Shown: one piece after another, positions 1 through 8,892 of the stretch | Layout: the number at the start of each line of letters is the position of its first letter | Position numbering within the stretch: the first letter of the stretch is position 1 | Source: Paraburkholderia monticola | Lineage (GTDB): Bacteria > Pseudomonadota > Gammaproteobacteria > Burkholderiales > Burkholderiaceae | Reading direction: 5' to 3' | DNA: 64,000 nt | Assembly (NCBI RefSeq): GCF_001580545.1 | Contig: NZ_LRBG01000007.1 | Coordinates: 1-64,000 of the forward strand | Program-made: the position numbers and the translations under genes | The notes under the pieces: model-generated | What the model was told of the DNA's origin: nothing | Databases searched by the model: none | Seen by the model: only the letters and a program-made list of their open reading frames with translations

Positions 1-157
1 GTCCCCGCAACGGTAAGCGACCTGCGGCGCGCGACTCGATTCCGTCTTCGATTCCGCCGCGCCGCGCATGCGTTTTTTGATGCCACTGTCCCGCGAATTC
101 GCAAACAGGGACGGGAAGGCAAAGCGCGTGAGGCCGCCAGCCCGGATACCGGCCAGA
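1..157 (+). ncRNA. Cobalamin riboswitch (3' part, cut by window start)
   Basis: The sequence reads CCCCGCAACGGTAAGCG at 3-19, then GCCACTGTCCCGCGAA near 80-97, GACGGGAAGGC near 111-120 and AGCCCGGATACCGGCC at 139-154. These match the conserved core and B12-box segments of the cobalamin riboswitch family in order and spacing. The 5' portion of the aptamer lies before base 1. It precedes a B12 biosynthesis operon on the same strand, so repression by adenosylcobalamin is the expected role. Whether it acts on transcription or translation cannot be told here, because about 230 bases separate it from the likely first start codon. Confidence 0.9.
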
Positions 158-390
158 CGCGGAGGCGGCGCCGCATGCATCCGTGCATCACGTGCGCCGC
201 CGGCCGCCGGAATCCGCGGGGAACGGATGTGAAGGCGTTCAAGCGCGGCATCGCGTGTGTCGTGGCGTTTTTTCTGATGAATTCGCCGCGCGCCGCGCGT
301 TTCACCGCGCCCGGATTCGCAGTAGCGCATGACCTCAATGTTCACCGCCGCGTGCGCTGTCGCGCGCCGCATCTCCTCTCCCCACACCGC

Positions 391-1626
391 ATGGCGCGCG
401 CCATGCATGCCGCGATGACGCGCGCGTGGCTGATCGGCGCCGGTCCCGGCGACGTCGAACTGATGACGCTCAAGGCCACCCGCGCGCTCGCGCAAGCCGA
501 TGTCGTGCTCGTCGACGATCTGGTGAATCCCGACGTGCTGCAGTTCGCGCGCGCCGACGCGCAAGTCGTGTACGTCGGCAAGCGCGGCGGCCATCCATCC
601 ACACCGCAAGCGGACATCGTCGCGCAAATGCTCGCGCATCTGCGCGCCGGGCGCAGCGTCGCGCGGCTCAAGGGCGGCGATCCGTTCGTGTTCGGCCGCG
701 GTGGCGAAGAGTTGCAGGCGCTGCACGCAGCGGGTATCGACGCCGACGTGATCAACGGCATCACGGCCGGCATCGCCGCACCCGCGGCGCTCGGCATCGC
801 CGTCACGCATCGCGATTACGCGCAGGGTGTCGTGTTCGTCACCGGCCACGGCGCCGGCAGCAGCGAGCCTGACTGGGCCGCGCTCGCGGCGACGCGCATG
901 ACGCTCGTCATCTATATGGGCATGCGGCGGCTCGGTGAAATCGCCGGCGCGTTGCTCGCGGCCGGCCTGCCAGCCGAGACCCCCTGCGCGGCGATCGAAT
1001 CGGCGACGCGGCCCGGGCAGCGTCACGTGCTCGCGCCGCTGCGCGAGTTTGCCGAGGCGGTCGCGCGCGCAGGGCTCGGCTCGCCGGCCATCGTCGTGAT
1101 CGGCCGCGTGGCATCGCTCGCGCTGGCGCGTGAGGCCGCGCAAGGCGACGCACGCGCGCGGCAAACATTGAGCGTCGGCATCGGTTGCCGCTTGCACAGC
1201 GAAGCCGCCGATATCGAAGCGGCCGTACGCGCCGCGCTCGGATCGAATGACTTCGCGCAGATCCGCACCATCGCGACGATCGACAGCAAAGCCGACGAGC
1301 CGGGCCTGCTCGAATTCTGCTCACGCCATCAGCTGCCGTTGCGACTGTTCAGCCGCGAGCAGATCGCCGCCGTAGCGGTCGCGTCGCCGTCGGCGGCCGC
1401 GCGCGCGCATCTCGGCGTCGACGGTGTGTGCGAGCCGTGTGCGCTGCTGGCGGCAACAGCAACGGATTCAACGACGGCCACGCAAGCCGCGCGTCTGGTC
1501 GTACGCAAGCGCACGCACGCCGGCATCACCGTGGCGATCGCAGCGGCGACCCGTGCTGCTTTTAGCGAAGCACCCAGCGACGCGCCCCCAATCCATCCCG
1601 CCTCTCAAGACCAGGACCCTCGATGA
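391..1626 (+). CDS. cobA: Uroporphyrinogen-III C-methyltransferase fused to a CobE/CbiG-C domain
   Basis: The first roughly 260 residues are a SUMT methyltransferase, which makes precorrin-2 from uroporphyrinogen III with SAM. Visible motifs are LIGAGPGDVELMTLKA at the N-terminus, LKGGDPFVFGRGGEE, and GITAGIAAPAALGI. The last roughly 130 residues (from SVGIGCRLHSEAADIEAAV) look like the CobE/CbiG C-terminal domain of cobalamin synthesis, so two pathway steps are joined in one chain of about 411 residues. The frame is open back to an ATG at 175, but homology begins only near ATG 415. ATGs at 391 and 403 are also in frame, none has a clear SD, and 391 is a compromise. The gene follows the B12 riboswitch and its stop overlaps the cobO start (ATGA), indicating translational coupling. 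Confidence 0.85.
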   Translation: MARAMHAAMTRAWLIGAGPGDVELMTLKATRALAQADVVLVDDLVNPDVLQFARADAQVVYVGKRGGHPSTPQADIVAQMLAHLRAGRSVARLKGGDPFVFGRGGEELQALHAAGIDADVINGITAGIAAPAALGIAVTHRDYAQGVVFVTGHGAGSSEPDWAALAATRMTLVIYMGMRRLGEIAGALLAAGLPAETPCAAIESATRPGQRHVLAPLREFAEAVARAGLGSPAIVVIGRVASLALAREAAQGDARARQTLSVGIGCRLHSEAADIEAAVRAALGSNDFAQIRTIATIDSKADEPGLLEFCSRHQLPLRLFSREQIAAVAVASPSAAARAHLGVDGVCEPCALLAATATDSTTATQAARLVVRKRTHAGITVAIAAATRAAFSEAPSDAPPIHPASQDQDPR

Positions 1627-2225
1627 AAACCGATCCCGAATCGCATCAACGCATGACCGAACGCCGCCGTGAAGGCCACGAAAAAAAGCAGGCCGGCGCG
1701 ACCGTCGAAAAAGGCCTGCTGATCGTCAACACCGGCACCGGCAAGGGCAAAAGCACGGCCGCGTTCGGCATGGCCGTGCGCGTGCTCGGCCACGGCATGC
1801 GGCTCGGTGTCGTGCAGTTCATCAAGGGTGCGCTGCATACGTCGGAGCGCGACTTCCTCGGCGCGATCGCGCAATGCGATTTCGTCACGATGGGCGACGG
1901 CTACACCTGGAACACGCAGAACCGCGAGGCCGACATGGCGACCGCGCGCAAAGGCTGGAACGAAGCGCGGCGGATGATCGAAAGCGGCGACTACCAGATG
2001 GTGATCCTCGACGAGCTGAACACCGTGCTCAAGTACGAATACCTGCCGCTCGACGAAGTGCTCGCCGTGATCCAGGCGCGCACGCCGATGCTGCACGTCG
2101 TCGTGACCGGCCGTCACGCGCCCGACGCGCTGATCGAAGCCGCCGACCTCGTCACCGAAATGCGCGCGATCAAGCATCCCTATCGCGAGCAGGGCGTGAA
2201 AGCGCAGCGCGGCGTGGAGTTCTGA
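1623..2225 (+). CDS. cobO: Cob(I)yrinic acid a,c-diamide adenosyltransferase
   Basis: This 200-residue protein transfers the adenosyl group of ATP to reduced corrinoid, making the Co-C bond of coenzyme B12 in the cytoplasm. It has the CobO/BtuR-type P-loop GTGKGKSTAAFG at residues 38-49, followed by the family segments VQFIKGA and VILDELNTVLKY. Its length is normal for the family. It overlaps the previous gene by four bases and is three bases from cobB, so it is an internal gene of a B12 operon. Nothing looks damaged. Confidence 0.96.
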   Translation: MKTDPESHQRMTERRREGHEKKQAGATVEKGLLIVNTGTGKGKSTAAFGMAVRVLGHGMRLGVVQFIKGALHTSERDFLGAIAQCDFVTMGDGYTWNTQNREADMATARKGWNEARRMIESGDYQMVILDELNTVLKYEYLPLDEVLAVIQARTPMLHVVVTGRHAPDALIEAADLVTEMRAIKHPYREQGVKAQRGVEF

Positions 2226-2228
2226 GCG

Positions 2229-3527
2229 ATGTCAGCGTGCCCCGCGCTGTTCATCAGCGCGCCCGCGTCGGGACAAGGCAAGACCACGATCACCGCCGGG
2301 CTCGCGCGCTATCACCGGCGGCTCGGACGGCGCGTGCGCGTCTTCAAGACCGGCCCGGATTTTCTCGACCCGATGATCCTCGCGCGCGCGAGTGGCGCGG
2401 CGGTGCTGTCGCTCGATCTGTGGATGGTCGGCGAAAGCGCGTGCCGCAATCTGCTCGCGCAGGCGGCGCAAGAGGCTGATCTGATCCTGATCGAAGGCGT
2501 GATGGGTTTATTCGACGGCACGCCGAGCAGCGCCGATCTTGCGAGCGCGTTCGGCGTGCCGGTGCTCGCGGTGATTTCCGCGCAGGCGATGGCGCAGACC
2601 TTCGGCGCGCTCGCGTTCGGGCTCGCGCGCTTCAGGCCGCAACTGCCGTTTCATGGCGTGCTCGCGAATCGCGTCGGTTCCGCGCGGCACGCGCAGATGC
2701 TGCGGGAAGCGCTTCCGCCCGAGCTGCGCTGGTGCGGCCACATCGCCGCGAGCGACGAGATCACGCTGCCCGACCGCCACCTCGGCCTGCACCAGGCCGA
2801 CGAAATCGACGATCTCGAAGCGCGCCTCGAACGCGCGGCGGATACGCTCGCGTCGACCGCGCTCGCCGAACTGCCGCCGCCGGTCGAGTTCGGCGCGCCC
2901 GCGCCCGAGGTGCTGCCGCGCCTGCTGGAAGGCAGGCACATCGCCATCGCGCGCGACGCCGCGTTCTCGTTCATCTATCCGGCCAACGTCGCGCTGCTCG
3001 AAGCGCTCGGCGCGCGGCTCAGCTACTTCTCACCGCTCGCCGACGAAGCCCTGCCCGACGACACGCACGCGCTCTATCTGCCCGGCGGCTACCCCGAGTT
3101 GCACGCGGCGACGCTCGCGGCCAACGCGCACAGCGCCGCCTCGATCCGCGCGCACGTCGAGGGGAACAAACCGGTGCTCGCCGAATGCGGCGGCATGCTC
3201 TATCTGCTCGACACGCTGACCGACACCCACGGCACGCGCACGCCGATGCTCGGCCTGCTGCCCGGTCACGCGACGATGCAAACCCGCTTCACGTCGCTCG
3301 GCATGCAGCAGATCGACGGGCTGCACGGAACGCTGACTGGCCATACGTTTCACTACTCGAAGCTCGCCACGCCGCTCGCGGCAGAGCGCTTCGCCACGCG
3401 CGCGCACAGCGACACGCCCGGCGAAGCGATTTTCCGCGTGGGCCCGATTGTGGCAACCTATATGCACGCTTACTGGCCCTCCAACCCGGCCTTCACGGCC
3501 GCCCTCTTTCATGGCGAAGCCTTTTGA
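2229..3527 (+). CDS. cobB: Cobyrinate a,c-diamide synthase
   Basis: This 432-residue enzyme amidates the a and c side chains of cobyrinic acid or hydrogenobyrinic acid with glutamine and ATP. The N-terminal half is a dethiobiotin-synthetase-like ATPase (SAPASGQGKTTITAGLARY, then KTGPDFLDPMIL). The C-terminal half is a class-I glutamine amidotransferase with YLPGGYPEL and the nucleophile motif AECGGM (Cys near residue 320) and a late HTFHYSK. Length and domain order are those of CobB/CbiA. It lies three bases after cobO and overlaps the bluB start by 17 bases. Confidence 0.95.
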   Translation: MSACPALFISAPASGQGKTTITAGLARYHRRLGRRVRVFKTGPDFLDPMILARASGAAVLSLDLWMVGESACRNLLAQAAQEADLILIEGVMGLFDGTPSSADLASAFGVPVLAVISAQAMAQTFGALAFGLARFRPQLPFHGVLANRVGSARHAQMLREALPPELRWCGHIAASDEITLPDRHLGLHQADEIDDLEARLERAADTLASTALAELPPPVEFGAPAPEVLPRLLEGRHIAIARDAAFSFIYPANVALLEALGARLSYFSPLADEALPDDTHALYLPGGYPELHAATLAANAHSAASIRAHVEGNKPVLAECGGMLYLLDTLTDTHGTRTPMLGLLPGHATMQTRFTSLGMQQIDGLHGTLTGHTFHYSKLATPLAAERFATRAHSDTPGEAIFRVGPIVATYMHAYWPSNPAFTAALFHGEAF

Positions 3528-4170
3528 CGACTCCGAGCGCGACGCGGTCTATCGCGCGATTTACGAACGCCGCGACATGCGCCACTTCGTGCCCGATCCG
3601 GTCGACCCCGCGGTGCTGCGGCGTCTGCTCGACGCGGCGCATCACGCGCCGAGCGTCGGCTTCATGCAGCCCTGGCGCATCGTGCGCATCACCGATGCCG
3701 GCCTGCGCGAGGGCTTGCGCGACATCGTCGAACGCGAACGGCTCGCGACCGCCGACGCACTCGGCAAGCGCCGCGACGAGTTCATGAAGCTGAAGGTGGA
3801 AGGCATGCGCGAATGCGGGGAACTGCTCGTGATCGCGCTGATGGACGGCCGCGAGCGGCACGTGTTCGGCCGTCGCACGCTGCCGGAGATGGACCTCGCA
3901 TCGGTCGCGTGCGCGATCCAGAACATGTGGCTCGCCGCGCGCGCGGAAGGATTGGGGCTGGGATGGGTGTCGCTGTTCGACGTCGACGCCGTGCACCAGT
4001 TGCTCGGCATGCCCGAAGGCGCGCGGCCGGTGGCGATTTTGTGCCTCGGCCACGTCGACGCGTTCTACAGCGAGCCGATGCTCGAAACCGAGCGCTGGGC
4101 GAGCCGTCTGCCGCTCGCCGATTGCGTGTTCGAAAACCACTGGCCACGCGACGAGCCGACGCAGGAATAG
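3511..4170 (+). CDS. bluB: 5,6-dimethylbenzimidazole synthase
   Basis: BluB is a nitroreductase-fold enzyme that fragments FMNH2 with oxygen to form the lower ligand of B12. The 219-residue product starts MAKPFDDSERDAVYRAI and carries RRDMRHF and HHAPSVGFMQPWR, typical of BluB. The frame extends upstream to 3448, but the ATG at 3511 matches the family start. That start lies inside the 3' end of cobB, so the two are translationally coupled. Its presence with cobA, cobO and cobB suggests the organism makes true cobalamin including its lower ligand. Confidence 0.94.
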   Translation: MAKPFDDSERDAVYRAIYERRDMRHFVPDPVDPAVLRRLLDAAHHAPSVGFMQPWRIVRITDAGLREGLRDIVERERLATADALGKRRDEFMKLKVEGMRECGELLVIALMDGRERHVFGRRTLPEMDLASVACAIQNMWLAARAEGLGLGWVSLFDVDAVHQLLGMPEGARPVAILCLGHVDAFYSEPMLETERWASRLPLADCVFENHWPRDEPTQE

Positions 4171-4221
4171 CTCACCCGCCCGGCCATCGTGGCGCGACCC
4201 GGACGGCCAGCACGCGTCGAA

Positions 4222-4836
4222 TCAACGCTGCAGCGGTTGCATCGACTCGACGTTCGGCACGCCGCTCGCCTTGTCGATGCTGAGTTTCACCCGCCAGTCG
4301 GCCGGCGCGTCGAACGGCAGCTTCGCGAGCGCGGTTTTCACGAGCAACGGCAGCGCCTCCTGCGGGTCCGCGTTTCGATCCGTGAACACCGCGCCGACCT
4401 TGTAGCGCTCGGTGCCGCTCGCGTAGTCGAAGAAGCGCAGCGTCAGCGCGTGCTGATACTCGCGCCCGAACAGCAGCGCGCCGAGACCGCCGCCGCCCGC
4501 GCCGCAATCGGCGGGCGCGCAATCTTTGCCGCCAACGCCGATCGACGCCGGCCGCGTGCCATACGCGACCGACAGCAGATAATGCGCGGGCTTGCCCGCC
4601 GTATCGACGAAGCCGTGTTTCGCCAGTTCGTCGCGCAGCAGCTTTTCGGCTTGCGGATGGTCGGCGCTATCGTCCTGCGGTTGCGTGCGCGCGAGCGTAT
4701 AGGTCTGCTCGCCTTGCAGCGCAACGGTGTGGTCGGCGCCGTCGTTGGCGACGGTGTGCACGTCGGCGGTGAGGCCCGCGCAACCGGTAAGGCTCGCCGC
4801 GGCCAGCGCGGCGCAAAGGTGAGCGATCCTGGTCAT
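4222..4836 (-). CDS. DUF4136-type lipoprotein
   Basis: The protein has 204 residues with a lipoprotein signal peptide and lipobox LTGC at residues 16-19, so it should be anchored in the envelope. The rest resembles DUF4136 proteins: YTLAR, a later LLRDELAKHGF, and HYLLSVAYGTRP. It includes an odd central insertion with two Cys and a glycine run (CAPADCGAGGGG). Function is unknown. It begins 42 bases after the stop of the CHASE2 histidine kinase on the same strand, so it may be the last gene of that operon. Its end is convergent with bluB. Confidence 0.75.
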   Translation of the reverse strand: MTRIAHLCAALAAASLTGCAGLTADVHTVANDGADHTVALQGEQTYTLARTQPQDDSADHPQAEKLLRDELAKHGFVDTAGKPAHYLLSVAYGTRPASIGVGGKDCAPADCGAGGGGLGALLFGREYQHALTLRFFDYASGTERYKVGAVFTDRNADPQEALPLLVKTALAKLPFDAPADWRVKLSIDKASGVPNVESMQPLQR

Positions 4837-4878
4837 CTTTTCTTTTCTCTCTAGTCCATCGATTTCGTCAACGTCGGG

Positions 4879-7374
4879 TCAGGCGCCCGGTGCGCTCAAT
4901 TCGGCGTGCTGCGCGTCGTCGAGCGCGGGCAGCCAGATCGTAAAGGCCGTCCCCTCGCCCGGCGCGCTCACGACCTCGACGCTGCCCCCGTGGCGCGTGA
5001 CGACGGTTTTGATGAACGCCATGCCGAGCCCCGCGCCGCCCACCTCCGGCCGCTCCGCCTCGTGAAAGCGGCGGAAGCGCTCGAACAGCCCCGCCTGTTG
5101 GTCCTTCGGGATGCCATAGCCCTGGTCGCGGATCGTGCACGACACGCGCCGCGGCGCGCTGTCCGTGGGGTTTGCTCGCGACTCGCTCGCGAAACTGCAC
5201 ACGATGCGCGTGTCGGGCGGACTGTACTTGACCGCGTTGTTCAGAATATTGACGAGCGCGCGTGTCATCAGCGAGCGGTCGGCGCAGATCCAGGGATCGT
5301 CGTCGCTGTCTTCGCCGGTTTCCGTATGCAGCGTGATGCGCTTCGCGTGGGCCTGCGGCCAAACCTCGTCGCTGGCATCGATCACCAGTTCGGTCAGGCT
5401 CAGCGGCTCGAGCACATAGGTCTGCGATTCGGCCCGCGCCAGCTGCACGAAGTCGTCGGCGAGCGTCAGCGCGCGTCGCGCGTAGCGTTCGATGCGCTCG
5501 AGCAGACTGCGCGCGAGCACCGGCTCGGTCCGCGCGCGCTCGATCTCGACCAGCGCGAGAATCGATGCCTGCGGCGAGCGCATGTCGTGCGACAGCAGCC
5601 GCAGCGCGTCCTCGCGCTGACGCTCGGCCACATGCAGCGCCGACACGTCGACGAGACCGGCGATCCAGCCGGTCGTCTCGCCCTGCGCGTTGGTGCAGGT
5701 GGCGTAGCGCAGCAGATGATCGCGTTCGTTCGCGTCGCGCACCTCGACGCCCTGGGCCATCAGCGCCGCGAACTCGCCGCGCGTCGGATCGAGCAAGGCC
5801 GGCCAATGCGCGTGCGCTTGGAGATTGCGCTCGGTGTCCGTGGCCGCGCCGGCATCGATCGTCTTCACGAGCGTGAGACCGCCGAGCACGCTTTGCATCG
5901 GCCGCCCCTCCGGCATCGGCGCGCCGAGCCGGGCGAAATGCGCTTTCGCCGCATGATTGGCGATCAGCACGACGCCGGCCAGATCGCTGACGAGAATCGG
6001 CTCCGGCACGCTGTCGAGGCTGTCCCACACGAAGCGCTTCATGTCCTGCACCCGTTGCGCGGCCTGCGCCATCAGCGCCATATGCTGCTCGAGCACATCG
6101 CCGCCAAACTCGCGGCGGCGCTTCGGCGCTTCGGGCAGCAGATGCGGCTCGTCGGCGAGCCGTTGCAGCTCGCCGCGCAGATACGCCATCGTCATTTCGA
6201 GGCGGCGCCAGTTCCAGATCGGATACACGATCACGACGCCTAGAATGGCCGGCACCGGCGACATCCAGAGCCGGCCGCCATACAGCAGCAGCGCGCTGCC
6301 GGCCGCCGCCAGCAGCACCAGCGCCACGGTCAGCAAGAGCGAGCGGCGCGGCGACAGCACGAGGAAACCGGCGAGCAGCGCGGCGAGCGGCCCCAGGGCG
6401 GCCGCGAACACGACCCACCACCCGACCGGCTGGATCTCGCGGCCGGTCAACAGCGTATCGAGCACGTTCGCGTGGATGTAGACGCCCGGCAGCGGACCGA
6501 GCTCACCCGACACCGGCGTCGCGAAACGGTCGTACAAGCCCGACGCCGTCACGCCGACCACGACGATGCGCCCACGCAGCTGATCGGCCGGCACCTTGCC
6601 CGCGAGCACGTCGGCGAAACTGAGCTTCGCGTAGTTCGCGGCATTCGTGCCGAACGGAATCAGGAACCGGCCTTCGCCGCCGTCGCTACCGTCGTCGCTG
6701 CCGCGCGCGGGTTCGTTCGCGCGACGCGGCGGCAGCCCGCCGCGCAGATGCAGCTTGCCGCGTTCGACGGCGTCGGCGACGAGCACCATTAGCTGCGGCC
6801 AGCGCGAGCCGTCGTCCCCCTGGAAGCGCGCGACGCTGCGCGCGATGCCGTCGCTGTCCACCTCGAAATTGATGTGACCGAGCCCGGCCGCCGCCTGCGC
6901 GAGCGGCGCAACGGGTTGGTCGACGGTGCGCTCGCCCCTCGCGTCGGCCGGTGTCAGCAACACCGGCAGGTAGGTCGGCGAGAGCGCGATGGCGTGGGCG
7001 AGTTGGGCGTCGTCGGCGTTGGGCTCCGTGAACAGCACGTCATAGATCACCGCGGCGGGTTGGGCCGCGGCAATCCGTTCGAGCAAGCGCGCATGCACGC
7101 TGCGCGGCCACGGCCAGCGGCCGAGCTGGTCGATGCTCGCGTTGTCGATCTCGACGACCACGATGTCGGACAGCAGCGGCTGCGCGCGCCAGTTCAGAAA
7201 CCGGTCGTACACCAGTTGATCGATGCGGGCGCTTACGTGCCCGAACGAGGTCAGCAGGATTACCGCGATGCCCAGACAGCCGACGCTCACCCACTCGATC
7301 AGAAAGCGCCGGCCGGCACGCCGTCCGAGACGGGCGCGCGGATCGAGGCTCAAGCGCGTAGAAGTGGCGGGCAA
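4879..7374 (-). CDS. CHASE2-domain sensor histidine kinase
   Basis: An 831-residue membrane sensor. An N-terminal membrane segment lies near residues 28-48, followed by a large extracytoplasmic CHASE2 domain up to about 315 and three membrane helices near 320-400. A PAS-like region lies near 440-570, then the H-box LLSHDMRSPQAS (His596) and an ATPase with NILNNAVKYSP, DQGYGIP and GGAGLGMAF. The frame starts at a TTG (7374) with no good SD. No closer ATG was found, so the exact start is uncertain. It is 66 bases downstream of the LysM/FecR gene, which lies behind a response regulator. The three most likely form one pathway, with the regulator receiving the phosphate. Confidence 0.9.
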   Translation of the reverse strand: MPATSTRLSLDPRARLGRRAGRRFLIEWVSVGCLGIAVILLTSFGHVSARIDQLVYDRFLNWRAQPLLSDIVVVEIDNASIDQLGRWPWPRSVHARLLERIAAAQPAAVIYDVLFTEPNADDAQLAHAIALSPTYLPVLLTPADARGERTVDQPVAPLAQAAAGLGHINFEVDSDGIARSVARFQGDDGSRWPQLMVLVADAVERGKLHLRGGLPPRRANEPARGSDDGSDGGEGRFLIPFGTNAANYAKLSFADVLAGKVPADQLRGRIVVVGVTASGLYDRFATPVSGELGPLPGVYIHANVLDTLLTGREIQPVGWWVVFAAALGPLAALLAGFLVLSPRRSLLLTVALVLLAAAGSALLLYGGRLWMSPVPAILGVVIVYPIWNWRRLEMTMAYLRGELQRLADEPHLLPEAPKRRREFGGDVLEQHMALMAQAAQRVQDMKRFVWDSLDSVPEPILVSDLAGVVLIANHAAKAHFARLGAPMPEGRPMQSVLGGLTLVKTIDAGAATDTERNLQAHAHWPALLDPTRGEFAALMAQGVEVRDANERDHLLRYATCTNAQGETTGWIAGLVDVSALHVAERQREDALRLLSHDMRSPQASILALVEIERARTEPVLARSLLERIERYARRALTLADDFVQLARAESQTYVLEPLSLTELVIDASDEVWPQAHAKRITLHTETGEDSDDDPWICADRSLMTRALVNILNNAVKYSPPDTRIVCSFASESRANPTDSAPRRVSCTIRDQGYGIPKDQQAGLFERFRRFHEAERPEVGGAGLGMAFIKTVVTRHGGSVEVVSAPGEGTAFTIWLPALDDAQHAELSAPGA

Positions 7375-7402
7375 TGGACGATGGAGTCGGGAACGTGGGG
7401 AT

Positions 7403-7424
7403 GGGCCGGCCAGCAGGCCGGCCC
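7403..7424 (-). other. Perfect 9-bp stem hairpin between the LysM/FecR and kinase genes
   Basis: GGGCCGGCC and GGCCGGCCC are separated by AGCA, giving a GC-only hairpin inside the 66-base spacer of the operon. No T-run follows on the minus strand, so it is not a standard terminator. A role in mRNA processing or in lowering kinase expression relative to the two upstream genes is possible but is inference. Confidence 0.5.
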
Positions 7425-7440
7425 CGAGAATCTACCAGCG

Positions 7441-8892
7441 TCAGCGCGCGAGCGTAAAGGAACGAACCGGGCTGCTCTTTTCGTAGAAGCGGCCGTTGTC
7501 GAATTGCTCGGCGACGATCGTCCAGTAGTAGACACCCGGCGGCAGATCGCTGATCACCAGTTCGCCGCCGGGCAGATCGGTGCGATCGATGACTGGCTGG
7601 CTCAGATCGGCCGTCTTCGCGAGCACGAAGCGAAAACGCGTCGGCACGTTGCTGTGGCTGACGAACCAGCGGAATTCGTAGTCGCGGCTACCCGCGCGCT
7701 GCGCGGCCGAAGCGTCCAGCCCCAGCTGGCGCCGCTGGAACGCGTACACGTTCGGCAGGCCGTCGAGACCGTTGCGATCGGTCGACGCCACGCGCACGAA
7801 GTACGTGCCGTCCGGCAGATCGCCGAAGTCGGCGCGCGGCTCGCTCACGCGCAGATCGCGCACCAGATCGAGCTGATCGGCGTCGTGGGAAATCTGCAGC
7901 CGGTAGCCGACCGCGTGCTCCGCCGGGGTGACGTCGAACACGACGGTCTTGCCGTCCTGCACGCGCGCCGGCCGCGCGAGCGCGGGGGCCGGCAACAGCT
8001 GGACCGGACTGCCGACCGCGCCACCCGAGCGCGTCACGTTGCCAAAGCTCGCATTGACCAGTTGCTCGGACGCCTGCAACGGCACGCCTGGCGCCGGCGC
8101 GGCGCGCTGGCCGCGTAGGGTGATCGCATCGACACCGACCGCGCCGTCGAGCACGGCCACCGCCGTAGTCTGCGCGCCGCCGTCGTAATCGACGCGAAAA
8201 CGCGTGCCGCGAACGCCCGCGACCACCGAAGGTGAACGAATCTGGAAGCGATCGTCGCGTCGCGTCGCGTGCGTGACCTGACTCTCGACCTCGCCTCGAC
8301 GCAGCTCGAAGATGCGATCGGCCACGCCGGTCAGCGTGACGTGCCGCAGTTTCGCGATATTGAGTTCGCCGTTCTGCGCGACCGTCACGTACGAACCGTC
8401 GGCCAGCTCGAGCGTCGCGAAACCGTTCGTGCCGGTGCGCAAGCGATCGCCCTCGCCCAGCGTTGCCCCGGCGTTCAACGGCAGATAGGGGTTCGAGTCG
8501 AACGCATGCTCGACTGGACCGCTGGTCGCGACCACGCGGGCCGTGTCCCGATCCTGGCGCAGCCTCGAGGCCGGCAGACGCAGCACGATGCCGGCCGACA
8601 TGCGACGCGGCGCGGGCACGTGATTGAGGTTGCTCAACAGCGCCCAGTCGGTCGGGTCGGCCATGTAGCGAGCGGCGATGTCGTACAGCGTGTCGCCCTC
8701 GTGCGTCGTATACGAAGTGTAGACCGGCGGCGCCTTTGGGCCGGCTTTGCCGCCCGCGGGCTGCGCATGGGCGTGTGCGCTCCAGCCCGTCGCGCCCGCG
8801 GCAATGAGGCAGGCCAGCGCAAGCCACGCCCCGGCGCCACGGCCGGGCATGGCAGCGCGGCTCGGCGCTGCCGCGTCCACGAAAGCCGTCAC
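7441..8892 (-). CDS. Secreted LysM + FecR-domain protein with C-terminal repeats
   Basis: A 483-residue exported protein. The signal peptide is near residues 15-45 (LACLIAAGATGWSAHAHAQ). A LysM peptidoglycan-binding module follows at about 60-110 (HEGDTLYDIAARYM), then a FecR-type domain at about 150-250 (GFATLELADGSYVTV, SPSVVAGVRGTRFRVDYD). The C-terminal part at about 310-480 holds two fibronectin-like segments, each with a DLPxGxY turn (DLPDGTYFVRV, DLPPGVYYWTI). The chosen GTG start at 8892 overlaps the stop of the response regulator; an ATG at 8850 just before the hydrophobic stretch is an alternative. Its place between regulator and kinase suggests a wall-associated partner of the CHASE2 sensor. 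Confidence 0.87.
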   Translation of the reverse strand: MTAFVDAAAPSRAAMPGRGAGAWLALACLIAAGATGWSAHAHAQPAGGKAGPKAPPVYTSYTTHEGDTLYDIAARYMADPTDWALLSNLNHVPAPRRMSAGIVLRLPASRLRQDRDTARVVATSGPVEHAFDSNPYLPLNAGATLGEGDRLRTGTNGFATLELADGSYVTVAQNGELNIAKLRHVTLTGVADRIFELRRGEVESQVTHATRRDDRFQIRSPSVVAGVRGTRFRVDYDGGAQTTAVAVLDGAVGVDAITLRGQRAAPAPGVPLQASEQLVNASFGNVTRSGGAVGSPVQLLPAPALARPARVQDGKTVVFDVTPAEHAVGYRLQISHDADQLDLVRDLRVSEPRADFGDLPDGTYFVRVASTDRNGLDGLPNVYAFQRRQLGLDASAAQRAGSRDYEFRWFVSHSNVPTRFRFVLAKTADLSQPVIDRTDLPGGELVISDLPPGVYYWTIVAEQFDNGRFYEKSSPVRSFTLAR

